Origin: Henricia sp. BOLD:AAB3569
Lineage: Eukaryota; Echinodermata; Asteroidea; Spinulosida; Echinasteridae
Reading direction: 5' to 3'
Length of the DNA stretch: 64,000 nt
Assembly (NCBI GenBank): GCA_037783545.1
Contig: JBBELK010000011.1
Coordinates: 1,364,001-1,428,000, forward strand
Below are positions 32,599 through 45,200 of the stretch, piece after piece. The translations under genes and the position numbers were made by a program. The notes under the pieces are model-generated. The model was given only the letters and a program-made list of their open reading frames with translations. It ran no database searches and was not told where the DNA came from. Position 1 is the first letter of the stretch. Every line of letters begins with the position of its first letter.

Positions 32599-35500
32599 CT
32601 AAGCAATCCCATATTGCTTTTTCATCTGTTTAAATCTCTCTTTCACCCAGTCGTAGAAGTCATATTCGTAGCGCATCAAATGTTTCATGACGGCTGTTGC
32701 TTTATCCGAGGGTTTTTCTTTCTTCTTCGTGACGGTTTTCATCTCGTCTTTTTCTGTACGAATAATAACGGTTCTTTCTCATCAACTGGGGCATTATAGC
32801 CTAGTAGTCTAGTGCAGCAAATTCAAGTTCCTATGCCGAGTAGCTGGAATGTGGGTTTGATTCCTGGGGTGTTATGGCCTAGTGGTCTAGTGCACTGAAC
32901 TCAAGTTCCTATGCCAAGTAGCTGGAATGTGGGCTTGATTCCTAGTGGTCTAGTGTACTGAATTCTTTATAAAGGCCAAACTTTCTGAAACTCACGATTT
33001 GTCTTGTAAACTTCCACGGCTCTCTTGAAGTATCTTGGCAAAAGCTTCTCAAAGAGTCGAAACGTGTTCTCCAACTCTTCCAGGATGCCTACGACTATGA
33101 AGTACTTCTCAGCGTTCTTTTTAGCTTGATCTAAGGCCCATTGGCTGGGTTTCCTGGATTTGAAATGGGAGTATTGGATGCATGTGTGACAGGTTCTGGA
33201 AGGGTTGTAGTCGAGTCCATCACAAGTCTATCACAAGTCCAGAGAAGCAAAGCATGAACATGCACAAAAGAATGCCTTTGTGGAAGTTCATTTGAATAGC
33301 TTGTGACTTGAATTAAGACCCAGGGACTTGTGAAGGCTTGTGACGAACTCAACAACCCTGAATTCTGGAGGAATGAGTGCACAGGTTGGGCCGAGGTTTT
33401 GCAACCGAAACCAGACATCCCTTCCTTAAGTTTCTGTAATGTGACCATTGATGAAGCTCAAATCTGACCAGTGATTAATTGTCTCAAAAACATATCTTTA
33501 GTTTATAATGGTTGCGAAAACGTGGTGACGAACAATAAATAATTTTCCAGGGTGGATTCCATAATAAGACTTGGGAGGTTAGTTATCTTTTACCTTTAAT
33601 GGTGGGGTTTGAGAGGCTCTAAAGTCTAGTCAAAATTGGATTAAATTTTATGATTGTTTTGCAATATAAATGAGTTATTAACGACTAAATTAGACTGCTG
33701 CTTGTACTTGAACTTTCAACATGGGAAAATGTTACTTGGACCATAAAGCTTTGATATTTATCCGAGGCCAATGGCCTCATGCCCTGCTCAGTTGGCCCTG
33801 ATGCCCCTTCATGATATACACTTTCTGAGGCCAACTTGGCCAGCATGCCCTATCCCAGGCCTTGACATTACTTGAGGCCACTAAGGCCAATGGCCTCATG
33901 TCCTGCTAAGTTGGCCCTGATGGCCCTTCAAGATACATGTACACATTTTCTGAGGCCAACTTGGCAAGCATGCTCTATCCTCTTAAATTTCATGAATACA
34001 CAAAAAACCAGTACACATTTGGAACAAAGTTGGCCATGATGCCCCTCCAGTTGGCCTTAGTGTCCTTTGAAGTTCGGACAAAATCAAGGCCGGAGTAATT
34101 CCTGCCAATTATTTTCATAACATTAAGACCCGGAAAACGTTTTGGGCATTTAATAGGTTGAAATGAGTTGCATCGATGTGTGGACAAATCTAAAAATCAC
34201 AAAATCGTACCTGCAAGCTTTCTGTTGACCGCAAAAGAACGGAATGATGTACATCGCGCCACCAATCACGCATTCTTTATATCCTTGTAGAATACAATCT
34301 GTGACGGACTGGAATGAGATTTAATGCGTAAAACGCATTAATGACACATCAGCTTCGCTCGGTGTAGTAGATTAAATAATGTGATTCAATTTGCATGTTT
34401 CAATTTGCCTGTCTCAATTTAGCTTGGTATGACAGAAAAATCGTAAGGTCCTATCGGGATTAGGACCGGAGACCTCTGACTCAACGGGCAGACGCTTGTG
34501 ATTTTTTTTTCTTATATGGGTCTTTCTATAAATTAGGGGTCCGTAAGTGTGACATTTAGTGTCCCCCGTTACACCTGACGTGTTATTTTTCGTACAAAAA
34601 TCATTAAAATGGCCTTTAAACCATTTTGTATGAATTGTACTTTATGTACTTTGAGATGGAAAGTATTTAAAGAATGTGTCCTGAATTTACAAAAACAAGA
34701 TGTAAAATGTAACGGGGGACACCAATATTGGACCCCTAATTTATAGAAAGACCCTTATCCTAAGTTTGGTTATTTCATTTCAGTGGCGTTTAGGCACCAT
34801 ACCAGATGTGTTCATGTCTCGATTTGCGCGTCTCAATTTGCACGTCTCAATTTTCACGTCTCAATTTGGTGACATTGATATTAATAGGGCTGGGAGGAAC
34901 CAAGATGGCTGTACAATGATAAAGGTCTATTTTGACTGCCTCCAGTGATCAACGCAGAAAAAAAATTCTCACCCTGTTTTTAGCCTCAACTGGTCCCTGG
35001 AAGTTGCGGGAACTTTTCCCGTCCCCGAAGCGCTTGAAATAATAATTCGATACAAAGCGGTTTAGGGGATCTCTGATGATGTTGATGTAAAGTGGCTGGC
35101 TTAAATTGAAGCTGGTTATGAAATGGTAAATAAAAAGAAAACAAAACATGTTTTACCGTCCATTTTGTGTAATGAAAATGTTTTTTAGGAAAACATGTAG
35201 TTAAGATTTTGCCAAGAAGATGGAAAAAACAAACCAATGTTCTTCATGTTGCATCTTTAAAGGGCTGTGACATCCTAAACAACTTTGTGCCTAAGCTTTG
35301 CTTCATAATGACAGATTACTTGTTCAGCAAGACATACTATTATTCGTTTGGATGTAAAATCAATAAAAGGTGGCATTTTTTATAACTTTGAAGATTTCAT
35401 TGCAATAAATCACAGACAGAGGGCGCTGTTTTGAGTGCATCACATAAGGAAGACAGAAGGGAAAAGTTAAGAAAAAACATAAGACTTCAAGTTGGACTTG

Positions 35501-38500
35501 TGGCAAATTGCTGCAGTTACTACCCCCAGTTTTGTCATGGCTTACAGCAGGCAACATGTAAAACAAACTCAAACAGCCATGGATTACAAAAGCTTCAGGA
35601 AAATTGAGAAAAAAAGTGGAATCTTTTGTGCACAGTTCAGTGTGATTTTCCTGTGTTTGCCTCTTGTGACGTCGTGACCTTGGTCATGAATATGCATATT
35701 TGCAAAAACTAAAAACCTTTGTTTTAACCCCCAAAGCAAGCTCCAAATAGGATTTTTATGACTTTAACTGAGTAAAGTGGTTTTAAAGCATAGATTTCAT
35801 TGATAAAAATCCTAAATAAGGGGCCCTTTAAGATGTAAGGAAAATTGCTTGAAGAAAATTTGTGCACGGGTGATAAATTTTCATCACTTATATGCTTCAA
35901 TTTTTCTCATTAAAAATAGTGATTAATACAGTACTTACTCTTCGAAGTTAATAAAGTGAAGATGTCGCTGGAAAAGGTATGGTGTCCTTATAGCATTCAG
36001 GGTTTGCACAATGTATTTCTGAAAAAGAAATCTGAAAGTTGGTATATTTAAAGGTGAAAGGGTCTTTGCAGGATTTGATTTCAAATTGACCGTGTAAGTC
36101 TCGCGGCGGGTCACACTTCCGGAGACCAGTCAGGGAATGGCAATGGCGTTTAAAAGTTGCGACAATCTTCTTTGAATTATCACTTTACCGTACTGCGTTT
36201 GTAAACGCCTAGATGCCAATAATTGGGAAAAACACCTTAAAATTTAGTGATTTAATAAATAAAATGAAGAAAATGTTGTCCAAGTTTGTCACAAACAAAT
36301 AAAAATGTTTAATCTTTTGTTTCCGGTTTGCAAGTACCTTGGTGCATCTCAGAAATATTAGCGTTGCTAAATCAAATATCTGGTTTGAACGTCAACTTGA
36401 TTGTTCACTTCTGTTGAGTACATGTACATTTTTTATCTATTATCAAATCTTTAAATTTTGTTTTTCAAATTTGGAGTGTAAGAAATTTTCAATTTGATAG
36501 TATACAGTATACATGTACATGTAGACCCACCTGCCAATCTAAATTAATGATCGTCATGTTATAAACAACGGACGAGATTAAATTAAAATTGTTCAAATCG
36601 GACAGCTTTTCCAGCAATCGTATCACACTGCGACTGCCGCACTTCCCGACACGGTTGAAAATTACAGCCTCTTCTTGCTGAAAAATAAAACATACAAATT
36701 GTTCAACCATTTATAACTGTTCTTTGAGGGTATTTCTGGCCAGAATTTCAAGCTAAGGATATTTCAAAAATAATTTCACAATGGCCGAAATTCTTTTAAA
36801 TTTTTTTCTGCAGCTTCTACATTCCAATTGTAGGAGACGTGATGGTCTAGTGGATAACGCGTCAGACTTTCAGGTGATAGGTCCATGGTTCGAGGCCTGG
36901 TCACTGCTATTACGGTGTGTCCTTAGGCAAGACACTTTATTCCACATTGTCTCTCTCCACCCAGGTGTATAAAATGGGTACCGGCAAATGTTGGTTGGGA
37001 AAAACAACAGTTAATTAACTGTAAGTTTTCAGTATACATATACAATACCTTCCATTCAGGATCGCTGCCATTGCGTAAGGGCATAGTCTGGTAATCCATG
37101 CGGTTCCGATCATTGAAATCATACAAGTTCCGTCCTGCGTACTTGCGAGATATTCTTGCGGACTCCTTCATTTTTTCCTGAAGAGCTCTGCTTGTTGTGC
37201 CATGTAATGCTGCAGTGTTCTGCTGATGTGGTCTATGCCTATCGGTCATTATTTTAGTAGCCTGGTCCCGTTGTAAATCACCTTGAATCACATTCGTCCA
37301 TAATGCAAATTGGTTGGTCCAATCTCGGGTTTTAGACAGTTCCTCTACAGAATGCTTTTCCTGTGGGTAATTTTTGTCTTCAGAAGAATATTTTTGACTG
37401 TCAAAAATTCCCATGCTACTGCTCTTCAGCTCCAAATCTGCACATTTAACAAGCAAAAATGGTGAATTTATAGTAATTACTGAAGGCTTTTGAGGGAAAT
37501 ATTTTTGGGTAAGATTATCACTAAGAATTTGGTTTGTTATGACCTAATAAACTCTGTAAAAATGCTTGTTTGATAATAAAAGTCAAGAATTATGTTTACT
37601 GGTCGCTACTGACTCAATCTTCCTTTAAGACTTGAAGGCAGTACACATGATTGGTATCTCGAAGAATCAGGAATGTTCACAGATTTACACATAACTTACA
37701 CGATATGAACATGATGACGGCAGAAAACTTTCCCTGAAATGGTTTTGTCTGAAGTGCTATAGTCTTTGAGAAATGAGCAAAACAATTATTGTTCATCTCG
37801 CGAGACGTAAATTCAATTCGCCCCAAAACCATTTCGCACTTAACCACTTCGTCCTGAACTACTTCGCCCAAGTGCCATTTCGCCCCCAAACAACTTCGCC
37901 CCCAAACAACTTCGTCCAAACACTACTTGGCCCAAATGCCACTTCGTGCACAGGCCGTGGTTCAGGGCGAAGTGGTTTTGGGGCGAAATGACTGTAAACC
38001 CTTTTTTGACTGTTTTCTCAAAGTTAAACGAAGTAATAAGGAGCTGGTTTTTGCTCAGGTTGGTTTTTATCATTAATATCTTCAGTCACACAGGGGGATA
38101 AAACTATTTGTAACAGTTTACCAATCATGTATACTATCTATACTAAACGTGTTAATATTTTAAAGGAAAGTGATTTTAGGAGTGAAAAACATTCTAGAAA
38201 CAATTTCCTTGAAAATACTGCCCTGTTCCATCGACTTACTACACCGCGCTTCGGTGGCAATGCATAGTTCCGACCTGTCAATCAAGCCGAACCCACCGAC
38301 CAATCACAACAGAGCTAGCAGACAGCACCCACAAAGGTCAAAGTGATGCAATCATTACACAATCAAGCGATTTTCTGCCCATACATGTTGTACTTGTATG
38401 CGCCAGTGACCGGGTGAATTTTGGTTTCAATGTCTGGCGATTCGCTGTTCAAAGGTAGGAAAGCGCTTTTTTTATGAATATATGTCATCCCTGCATTACT

Positions 38501-39245
38501 AGCCCTTCGCTCAGTGTGTGCTACGGTAACTGTCGACCCTAAAACATAAATACCTTTGAGTTTTCTCCAATGAATCTGTTTTTTCCCATGCCGAGTCCCG
38601 TTGGTTTGTACGTTGTGTTTCGCCATTTTTTGCGATGGCTTGTGAGCACATAGCAACAATATCTAAGGGGCGGGGTTAACTGGGCAATCTCGGAACTATG
38701 CATTAGTGAACGGAATTTATACCAATAAAAACACAAAGAGGGAAATTATTACAATTTTACTTTAGAAAAACATTTTTCTAACATGTCCACTGTGCCTGGG
38801 GCCCCAGGCAGTGTTTGTACGGTCATTTTTCCATATATATCACTTGAGAAATTCTGTAAATATAAACGAGTGAAGGGAAAGAGTTAAAGGGACAGGCTCA
38901 TCAGCAATGCGCGCGCGCCAAATTCGTGCCACGAAATACGCAGCTCCATGCCTTTGCTACAGAGCCGCGTATTTCGTAGCACGAATTTGGCGCACGCGCA
39001 TTGCCGATGAGCCTGTGCCTTTAAGGTTAACAGAACTCACTCCGACTGCTTTCCGATGCATGATGCTGGTTGACGACATTCTTCTTTTGTTGTGGCATTT
39101 CCTCCGGCGCCATATAAGCATATTTGGTCACTTTTTTGCCAACCCAGTGTCCGCTTGTGTGAACAAATATTAGCGTCAGCACCATGGCAAAAATGACTAG
39201 ACAAGCCAGAACGGCTTTATTCGAGGGCCGTTTATGGACTTCCAT
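32599..39245 (-). CDS. UST: Uronyl 2-sulfotransferase, 8 coding exons, 452 aa
   Basis: UST transfers sulfate from PAPS to the 2-O position of uronic acid in chondroitin/dermatan sulfate in the Golgi. Exons: 39245-39041, 37437-37049, 36677-36531, 36018-35939, 35099-34973, 34308-34211, 33153-32996, 32753-32599; 1359 nt with all phases closing. Residues 11-31 are a type II membrane anchor ([20 protein letters not shown]). Residues 32-198 are a hydrophilic, probably variable stem. The catalytic domain starts at [11 protein letters not shown] (205-215, 5'-phosphosulfate loop). It continues with RHLHFINF (265-272, the likely catalytic His), [16 protein letters not shown] (274-289, 3'-phosphate site) and [15 protein letters not shown] in exon 7. 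Heparan sulfate 2-O-sulfotransferase is the alternative, but RVGKCGSRS and [11 protein letters not shown] favour UST. The human protein is 406 aa; the stem is longer here. Confidence 0.93.
32795..32965 (+). repeat. Tandem tRNA-like units in the last UST intron
   Basis: About two and a half copies of a roughly 77-bp unit with TGGCCTAGTGGTCTAGTGCA (A-box-like) and GGGTTTGATTCC or GGGCTTGATTCC (B-box-like). They lie between UST exons 7 and 8. The unit looks like a serially duplicated SINE head. Confidence 0.7.
33766..34080. repeat. 119-bp tandem repeat rich in GGCCAA, in a UST intron
   Basis: Two complete units of about 119 bp (GGCCAATGGCCTCATG at 33766 and 33885; CTGAGGCCAACTTGGC about 60 bp further on in each) and a partial third ending GATGCCCCTCCAGTTGGCC. 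Internal TTGGCC/GGCCAA palindromes recur. In UST intron 6. Confidence 0.8.
34518..34754. mobile_element. Short GGGTC-family MITE in UST intron 5
   Basis: Ends GGGTCTTTCTATAAATTAGG and CCTAATTTATAGAAAGACCC are exact complements. Inside are CCCCCGTTACACCTGAC and ATGTAACGGGGGACACC. A flanking 4-bp duplication is not preserved. It is inserted beside a tRNA-like remnant at 34445-34500. Confidence 0.9.
36835..36995 (+). mobile_element. Partial family B SINE in UST intron 2
   Basis: Shares the tRNA-like head (TGATGGTCTAGTGGATAACG, B box GGTTCGAGGCC) and the body landmarks CTCTCCACCCAGG and AAAATGGGTACC with the SINE at 7183-7535, but lacks the 3' half. It lies 54 bases beyond the 3' end of UST exon 2 in the gene's direction. 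Confidence 0.75.
37737..38139 (+). mobile_element. Repeat E, copy 1, in UST intron 1
   Basis: About 400 bp, nearly identical to 62095-62485 and in the same orientation. It starts GGTTTTGTCTGAAGTG and ends CCAATCATGTATACTATCT. The middle has short CACTTCGCCCAAATGCCA-like units and an inverted closing block, GGGCGAAGTGGTTTTGGGGC. Confidence 0.85.
38888..39020. mobile_element. Hairpin MITE between TTAA sites, beside UST exon 1 donor
   Basis: A 133-bp near-perfect inverted repeat (AGGGACAGGCTCATCAGCAA and TTGCCGATGAGCCTGTGCCT) sits between TTAA at 38884-38887 and TTAA at 39021-39024. TTAA duplications are typical of piggyBac-type insertion, though the ends are not classical piggyBac ends. It starts 20 bases inside the intron from the exon 1 end at 39041. 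Confidence 0.85.
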
Positions 39246-40624
39246 TCTGCACTCCCAGGCCGAAGCTACACTGATGTTTTGTTACTTATTCTGTAAGAAA
39301 TGTTTTTTTCAACAGATTGTCAATTCTTGTCTAAAAATGTACTTTAGTATGATGAGTGGGAAGAAAAACGGAAAGAATTGGAAAGTTGATCATGGCCTCA
39401 CAGACCTTGTGTGCAAAACATACGAGACAGGCTGAACAATTTCTAAAGCCTAGTGTACATCGACATTGCAACTGGAAGCAACTCAACTGATCAGTTGCTG
39501 TCGATGTGTGCTTGCAACTGTGCTGGACTGAATATGAGGACCGGTCCTCAATCGTTGTATGTGGAATATGTGGAGCGGGAACCAGTCTAACCGTCACGCC
39601 ACTATCTACAAGTTAAGGTTTTGCACACGATCCGAGACAACAACGGCTGTGAGCATACCTCCCCGTTTCGCTGGAATTGTAGGCTAAATCTTCATCGTGG
39701 CTCCTTATTTCTTCAAGGACCTGGTAGTGGTTATGCCTGACAAGGTTGGGGTGAGTCCCAGGGGGAATTAGTGTGTCACGGGGAGAAAATGACACATTTT
39801 GATTTGAAGTTTTTTTCAGATAGCGTGTTCATGTTCAATCATAGGTAACCTCGGCTCTAACAGATTACCACATGATAAAATTCGAGCCGGGGTAACCTTG
39901 AGTCCTTCCTGGGGCCAATTTCATGGCGTTGCTTAGCACGAAAATTTGCTAAGCACAGGATTTATTTGCTTTATAAAATGGATTACAAGCCAAAATTACA
40001 CACCAACTTGTGTTCTTCGCAAGAGTAGAAGAATACCTTTCAATACACGTCACTTACGATTTTGGCTGGCAATCCATTTTTGCAAAATAAAGCAAACAAA
40101 TCGTGTGCTAAGCAAATTTTTGTGCTAAGCAATTAACGCCCTGTCTTTGTTCAAGGTTCAATCCATGTCTGAACGAAAAAAATACCTTGTGGCTTGTGTT
40201 TCAAATCTGCACATTCCAATGCTAGACGAAGCCTGATCGACTCTTAGTCTTACCAAAATATAAATTATACAGAATTAATAAATTGATGATTCTTACCATT
40301 TTTGCCACGAAAGCAAACGACCCTCCGCGGAGCTAACTCCGCACCGTGCGCGCGTGGTACGTCTTCTGCAATATATTTACACAGCGCCGCGCCGCGCGCG
40401 CCGCGCCCCCAATGTTGAGAAGACGTTCATGAGGCTGCTGCGTTCGTGTAGTGTACTCGGGCTCTCGGGAAACTTACATGTGATACATGTATTGTATAAA
40501 GTTATTCAACAATTTGCTGGATGCTTAACAATAATTTGCAGCTTTTTGGGGGTTAGGTTTGGGGGTCAAAACCCCCCTGCTTAAAACAAACAAACCAATA
40601 AACAATTTTTAAAAATAAGAAGAT

Positions 40625-40870
40625 GGGTCTTTCTATAATTTAGGGGTCCAATGTTGGTGTCCCCCATTACATTTTACATCTTGTTTTTGTAAATTCAGGA
40701 CACATTCTTTAAATACTTTCCATCTCAAAGAGCGAGTACATAAAGTACACTTCATACAAAATGGTTTAAAAGCCATTTCAATGATTTTTTGTACGAAAAA
40801 TAACACATATCAGGTGTAACGGGGGACACTAAATGTCACACTTTTGGACCCCTAATTTATAGAAAGACCC
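40625..40870. mobile_element. Short GGGTC-family MITE, inverted copy
   Basis: Ends GGGTCTTTCTATAATTTAGG and CCTAATTTATAGAAAGACCC. The interior is the reverse complement of the copy at 34518-34754 (GTGTCCCCCATTACATTTTA, CAGGTGTAACGGGGGACAC). Flanks AGAT and AGAA match at three of four bases. Confidence 0.9.
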
Positions 40871-40893
40871 AGAAGCTAAGTGAATTAACACAT

Positions 40894-40940
40894 GGTACCA
40901 TGGAGGAAGGAATCATGTTTCCTTCCTCCATGATGGTACC
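40894..40940. repeat. 47-bp hairpin with GGTACC ends
   Basis: GGTACCATGGAGGAAGGAA pairs with TTCCTTCCTCCATGATGGTACC; a 3-base ATG bulge in the right arm is the only irregularity. It lies 24 bases beyond the MITE at 40625-40870. It could be a very short palindromic insertion or a terminator-like hairpin. Confidence 0.6.
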
Positions 40941-41411
40941 AACACCTGGGAATGTTTCGAGTCATTGGATTGAATTTATTTGAATACCCATATGTTGTGA
41001 TTGAAACTACGTCATTGAAAGAAATAAACTAACCAATATAATTGTCGGCATAGTCGCCAGGTCGGTGAGGTCGCCACCCTATTCATCAGCCATTGTTCAT
41101 CAATAGGATGGCGAGGTCATTCTTTTAAAATAATTCTGATGAAATTTTAAACTATACTTAGCAAAACTTATACTCGGCAAATAAACTACTTGGCAAAAAT
41201 ACAAGGATGCTGTTAATTGCCAGTGGGGAAACAGGTTGGTGCGGCATTCCAGCTCCGTGGGCCTAGTTCGAATCCATTCCGAGCGTGGATTGGACACAGT
41301 TTTTCTTTTTTTCTTAGATAAGGTATTAAGCTGACTTATACAAAAATTAGTTTTCATCAAACATCCTGAATCACCAATGAAATAACGAAACTTGGGATGA
41401 GAGATTAAATC

Positions 41412-41515
41412 ATATGGACGTTATCGGGATTCGAACCCGAGACCTCCGACTCACCAGGCAGATGCTTTACCAGCTAATTAAGCTATACGGCACAGTGGTA
41501 TACTCCTTCAGGTTT
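41412..41515 (-). mobile_element. tRNA-like SINE head, family D (parent type of the 77-bp satellite)
   Basis: On the minus strand: ACCACTGTGCCGTATAGCTT, an A box (TAGCTTAATTAGCTGGTA), GCATCTGCCTGGTGAGTCGG and an intact B box GGGTTCGAATCCC. The same words without the B box make up the tandem array at 61487-62010. Confidence 0.7.
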
Positions 41516-42261
41516 TTCCCAAGAATCCAATTTTTCTCAAAAATCCATGGGAGCGCAACATGTAACAATCCTAGAATCTCTCCTTAATCAGTTAACGCCA
41601 GCATTAATTTGGGCAAAAATACAATTTTTTTAAAAAGGCAAATGTGATTGGCCAGAAGTTAAGACCACGTGAAGGACCACAAATACTGACTCTTGAGAGT
41701 CATTTCTACATTCATTGTATGAATCTTCTGACCAAAAGAGGCGGCCGCAACGAAGCGAGATTTGCTACACTGACAGGCCGTCCACAGCCATCAACTTCAA
41801 GACCAAAACACGGTGTGTACAAATGAATGGTGGACAATGGACTTGTTTACACGTCAACCATGGAAGACAGCGGCAAAGCTGACATTTTAATTCGTCAACC
41901 GCCCCCTGTGACTATACAACGTGTTTACACGTCCTCTGGCATCAAGTGGTTATAACAATATCTCTTTAATGCTGCAAACGGGCGACCCACCGGTAAAACC
42001 TTCCCAAACGACCACCGAAATTTTGGCTGGAAGACATCGATTGGACACCAAATTTCTGTACCCGATGCTTCCAAAAATGGTTCCATACCCAAGAGAGATG
42101 GTTCTAGACCTAATGGTTTTTGACCTAAAAAAATGGTTTTTGACCTCCAAAATATTGGGGCTACGCCAAATTGTCGCCCTAACCGACCGGGTCGCCCTAA
42201 CATGACTCTCTACACAAAAAGTGTCGCCCTATTGGATAAAATAGAGAAATAATACTATGCA
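41516..42261. other. 3' flank of PPIL4, nothing recognised
   Basis: Part is presumably PPIL4 3' UTR. ORFs on both strands around 41925-42205 overlap each other and have no recognisable domain. Confidence 0.4.
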
Positions 42262-45200
42262 CTACCTTCTTGTACCGTGTTTCTCTCTCTGTTTATCATG
42301 TCGTGTGTCTCTGTTAGAATCTCTGTGCCTGTCCCTACCCCCATCTCTCTCCCTGTGTGACTCTCTTTCCCCACCCCTCTCCTCATTCCCGTCACCCCTC
42401 ATCTTTTCCCCTCTGTGTCTGCCCCTATCCCTCTCGCTAGTTCTTTCACGATATTTGTCCCTAGAAGAATCTTCGTCACTGGATGTTTCTCGTTTTCTGC
42501 GCTTTTCTTTTTTCTTCCGTTTTTGTCTGTGTTGGCGATCGCTGTCGACATCACTGCAACTGGAATTGCGATCTTTTCTGGATCGCGCCTAAAATGTTAG
42601 AATAAATACAATGAATGAGTATGATGGATGTAAACCCTCAAAAGTTTAGATATTTTTGATTTATCGATCATATACCTTGTGTGCTTAATCAATGAAAAAA
42701 AAAGTAAACTGACACAATTATAATGGAGGGCCCAGTGGATGTTGACCCCCTAGGTCATTCAGGAATTGTATTTTACTGCTTGATGACTTAACACAATGTT
42801 GAGGGATGTTTTCTAAAAGGGACAATTTGCTAGTAACCTGGGGGTCAACTTCCACTGGGCCCCGTTTCCACTGTGTCTCGTTTATTAGTTCAATTTCTGT
42901 ATGGAAATATCAGTGAGAAACGACTTCAACATTGTGATTTGAGGCCACCAGTTGGCTTCATAGCTCAATTGGTAGGGTGTCTGCACGTTCAGCAGAAGGT
43001 CCGCGGTTCGAATCCCGGTGGAGCCAAGTTGCTTTTCACTGCATCCAGATTTCCCAAACTCATGGACATTTGTCCACATTTGTATCAACTTTATTCACCC
43101 CGGCGGTCCCTGGGTCGTTAATCCATGAAAATAATCATACTATTTTTGTAAGAACAGATTCAGTGGGACTTCTCTGTGTATTAAAACCAGTTCACACCTT
43201 TTGTCTTCTTGGCGATTCGCCGTCGCTACTGCTAGCGGAATGGTGTCGTCTCCTATGGGAGGCTGATGCATGATGGGAAGGGGTCTTAAGGTCATCTTCC
43301 AGCACAAGATCGTATTTCTTCCTGTTAGAGTCCATGAAAAAAAGCCATGATTTAATTTGATGAATAAGGTCGAACCTCAATAACACGCCTATTTCAACTT
43401 TCAGAAACAAAAGTGGTCTTGTACCCGTGCTCCTTGGTCTTGTCTTTCAGTGCAAACTTGGGTTTCTTGTCACTGGTGCCATGCTCTGGAATCTGCACTG
43501 GTCCTGAAAAACAAGGAAAAATAAATGACAAATTGACATTTCGATATAAACTCCTCAAAAGTTCGGAAACTTCTCTCTTGTTACCAAATGATGTGTCATT
43601 TGTTATGTGCAGCACAGCTGAATACAGGGGTGGGTGGAAAGTGAAATGTCACAAAATTCACTGCTATTATCATACAATGCATTCCCCTTTTGCTTGGAGG
43701 ATGGGAATGTGTCAATACACAATACACATGTGTCACAATAGCAATGCATTTTGTGACATTTCACTTTACACCAACCCCCATATTCAGCTGTGCTGCACAT
43801 CCCTAACTGCTTAATCATAACAAATTACACATCATTGTAAAGAGGAATAACAGGGCTTTCCAATGATACCAAATGCAAGGAAAATGACTTAGTAACAAGA
43901 GAGAAATTGTCAGTCAAATTTGAGTTTCCAAACTTTTTTTGAGTAGTTTAGAAATGTGTTGACCTTTAACCAAAAGGTGTTTTACTTTGATCTTGTTACA
44001 ATTGGTGAATGTGGTTTTGACAGTCATTTGAAAAATACTAAATACAGAAATGTTACCACTAGCCCAGAAGTCTTACAACAAAAAGCCCAGGATTTGCCTA
44101 AATTACTTGGCTGAGGCTTGAAACTGTACATTTGTCAATAATAGCCGGCTAAATCATCCCTCCCATAGACATGTAATATTTTAAATCATAGCCATTTAAA
44201 AAAAAAAAAATGCAGTGTTGACCTTTGCCCTTGAAGTTGACCTTTGCGACTGATTGACTGAAGTCCACGTGTATTCGCCGATCGTCAATAAGGACGTTAT
44301 CCATCTTGAAATACGCATTCTCGCAATCTTCTTCCTAAAAATGGATTAAAAGAAAGAAATATACTTAATTGGCTTGATTTGGATGGACTTGGTCCAGTAG
44401 AGCTCTACAGGCCTAACCCTAACCTTCCCAACTCCATCAAACTCTAATGCGCATTTATCTTCGAGAGGAGACTTACATAAAAATACTTACCCTGTCAAAT
44501 TCAATAAAAGCATATTGAAGCGAATCCTCAGTCTTCTGATCCGTAATCACCTCACAGCTGGAAAAAAAAGAAAATATTCCATAAAACTTTCAGGATGCCC
44601 CATTAAACGGGGGTCTTTGGTTCGAATGCCATTCATGAACCCCTGTAAGGCTTTTTCATAGTGTCTTGGGAAAGCATAATTTTTATGCAAATTATGCAAA
44701 TTTTATTTTTATAAGGACACATTTAAGTGTCAATGACCCCGTTCTCACTAGAGAAATTGTTTCGTTTGACGATGATTCGACGAAGAGTTTTCCTGATGTG
44801 ATCGCACGCCTCTTCATTCGACGAGGATTAGAATCGCTTCATGCGATGAAGCAATAGCTTCATTCGACAAAGAGATCGCTTCATTCGACGAAGCAAATTT
44901 GTAATGTGAACGGCTCCCTTCGTTCGACGAAGCGATTTAGCGGGCCTGTTGCGCAAGCGCGTTGTGCGTCGAGCGCCAAGCAAGAGTTGTTTTTGACGAG
45001 CCGCTGGAAAACCACACAGCGTTGAAGCTCAGCGCTTAATGCGCATCGCACATGTACGACCTCCCACGGCTTCATTCGATCTTCGTTAGCGGTCGCTCTT
45101 TGTTCAATCTTCGTTAAGTGATATATGAACGCATGCTTCATTAACTAACGATGATTAACTAATCTTCGTCGAACGAAGTGATTTCTCCAGTGAGAACGGG

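Larger units (their letters stand above)
39246..41411. other. Intergenic between PPIL4 and UST; several MITEs
   Basis: The UST promoter and 5' UTR should lie at the left edge, upstream of 39245. A GC-rich patch (CCGCGCCGCGCGCGCCGCGC) at about 40384-40406 is CpG-rich. A GGGCCCAATTTCAT-family MITE occupies about 39912-40140, with its right terminus lost. No exon is recognised. Confidence 0.45.

Noticed and set aside
42957-43027. Candidate functional tRNA gene with GTT in the anticodon position
   Set aside because: Position 33 is C instead of T, the T stem has two mismatches, and the flanks recur at other copies, so it is a SINE head.
43192-43410. Alternative end of PPIL4 at the TGA just after exon 12
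   Set aside because: A donor (AAG/gtgtga) there joins in phase to the charged exon 42588-42262, which matches the Arg/Asp/Ser-rich tail known for PPIL4.
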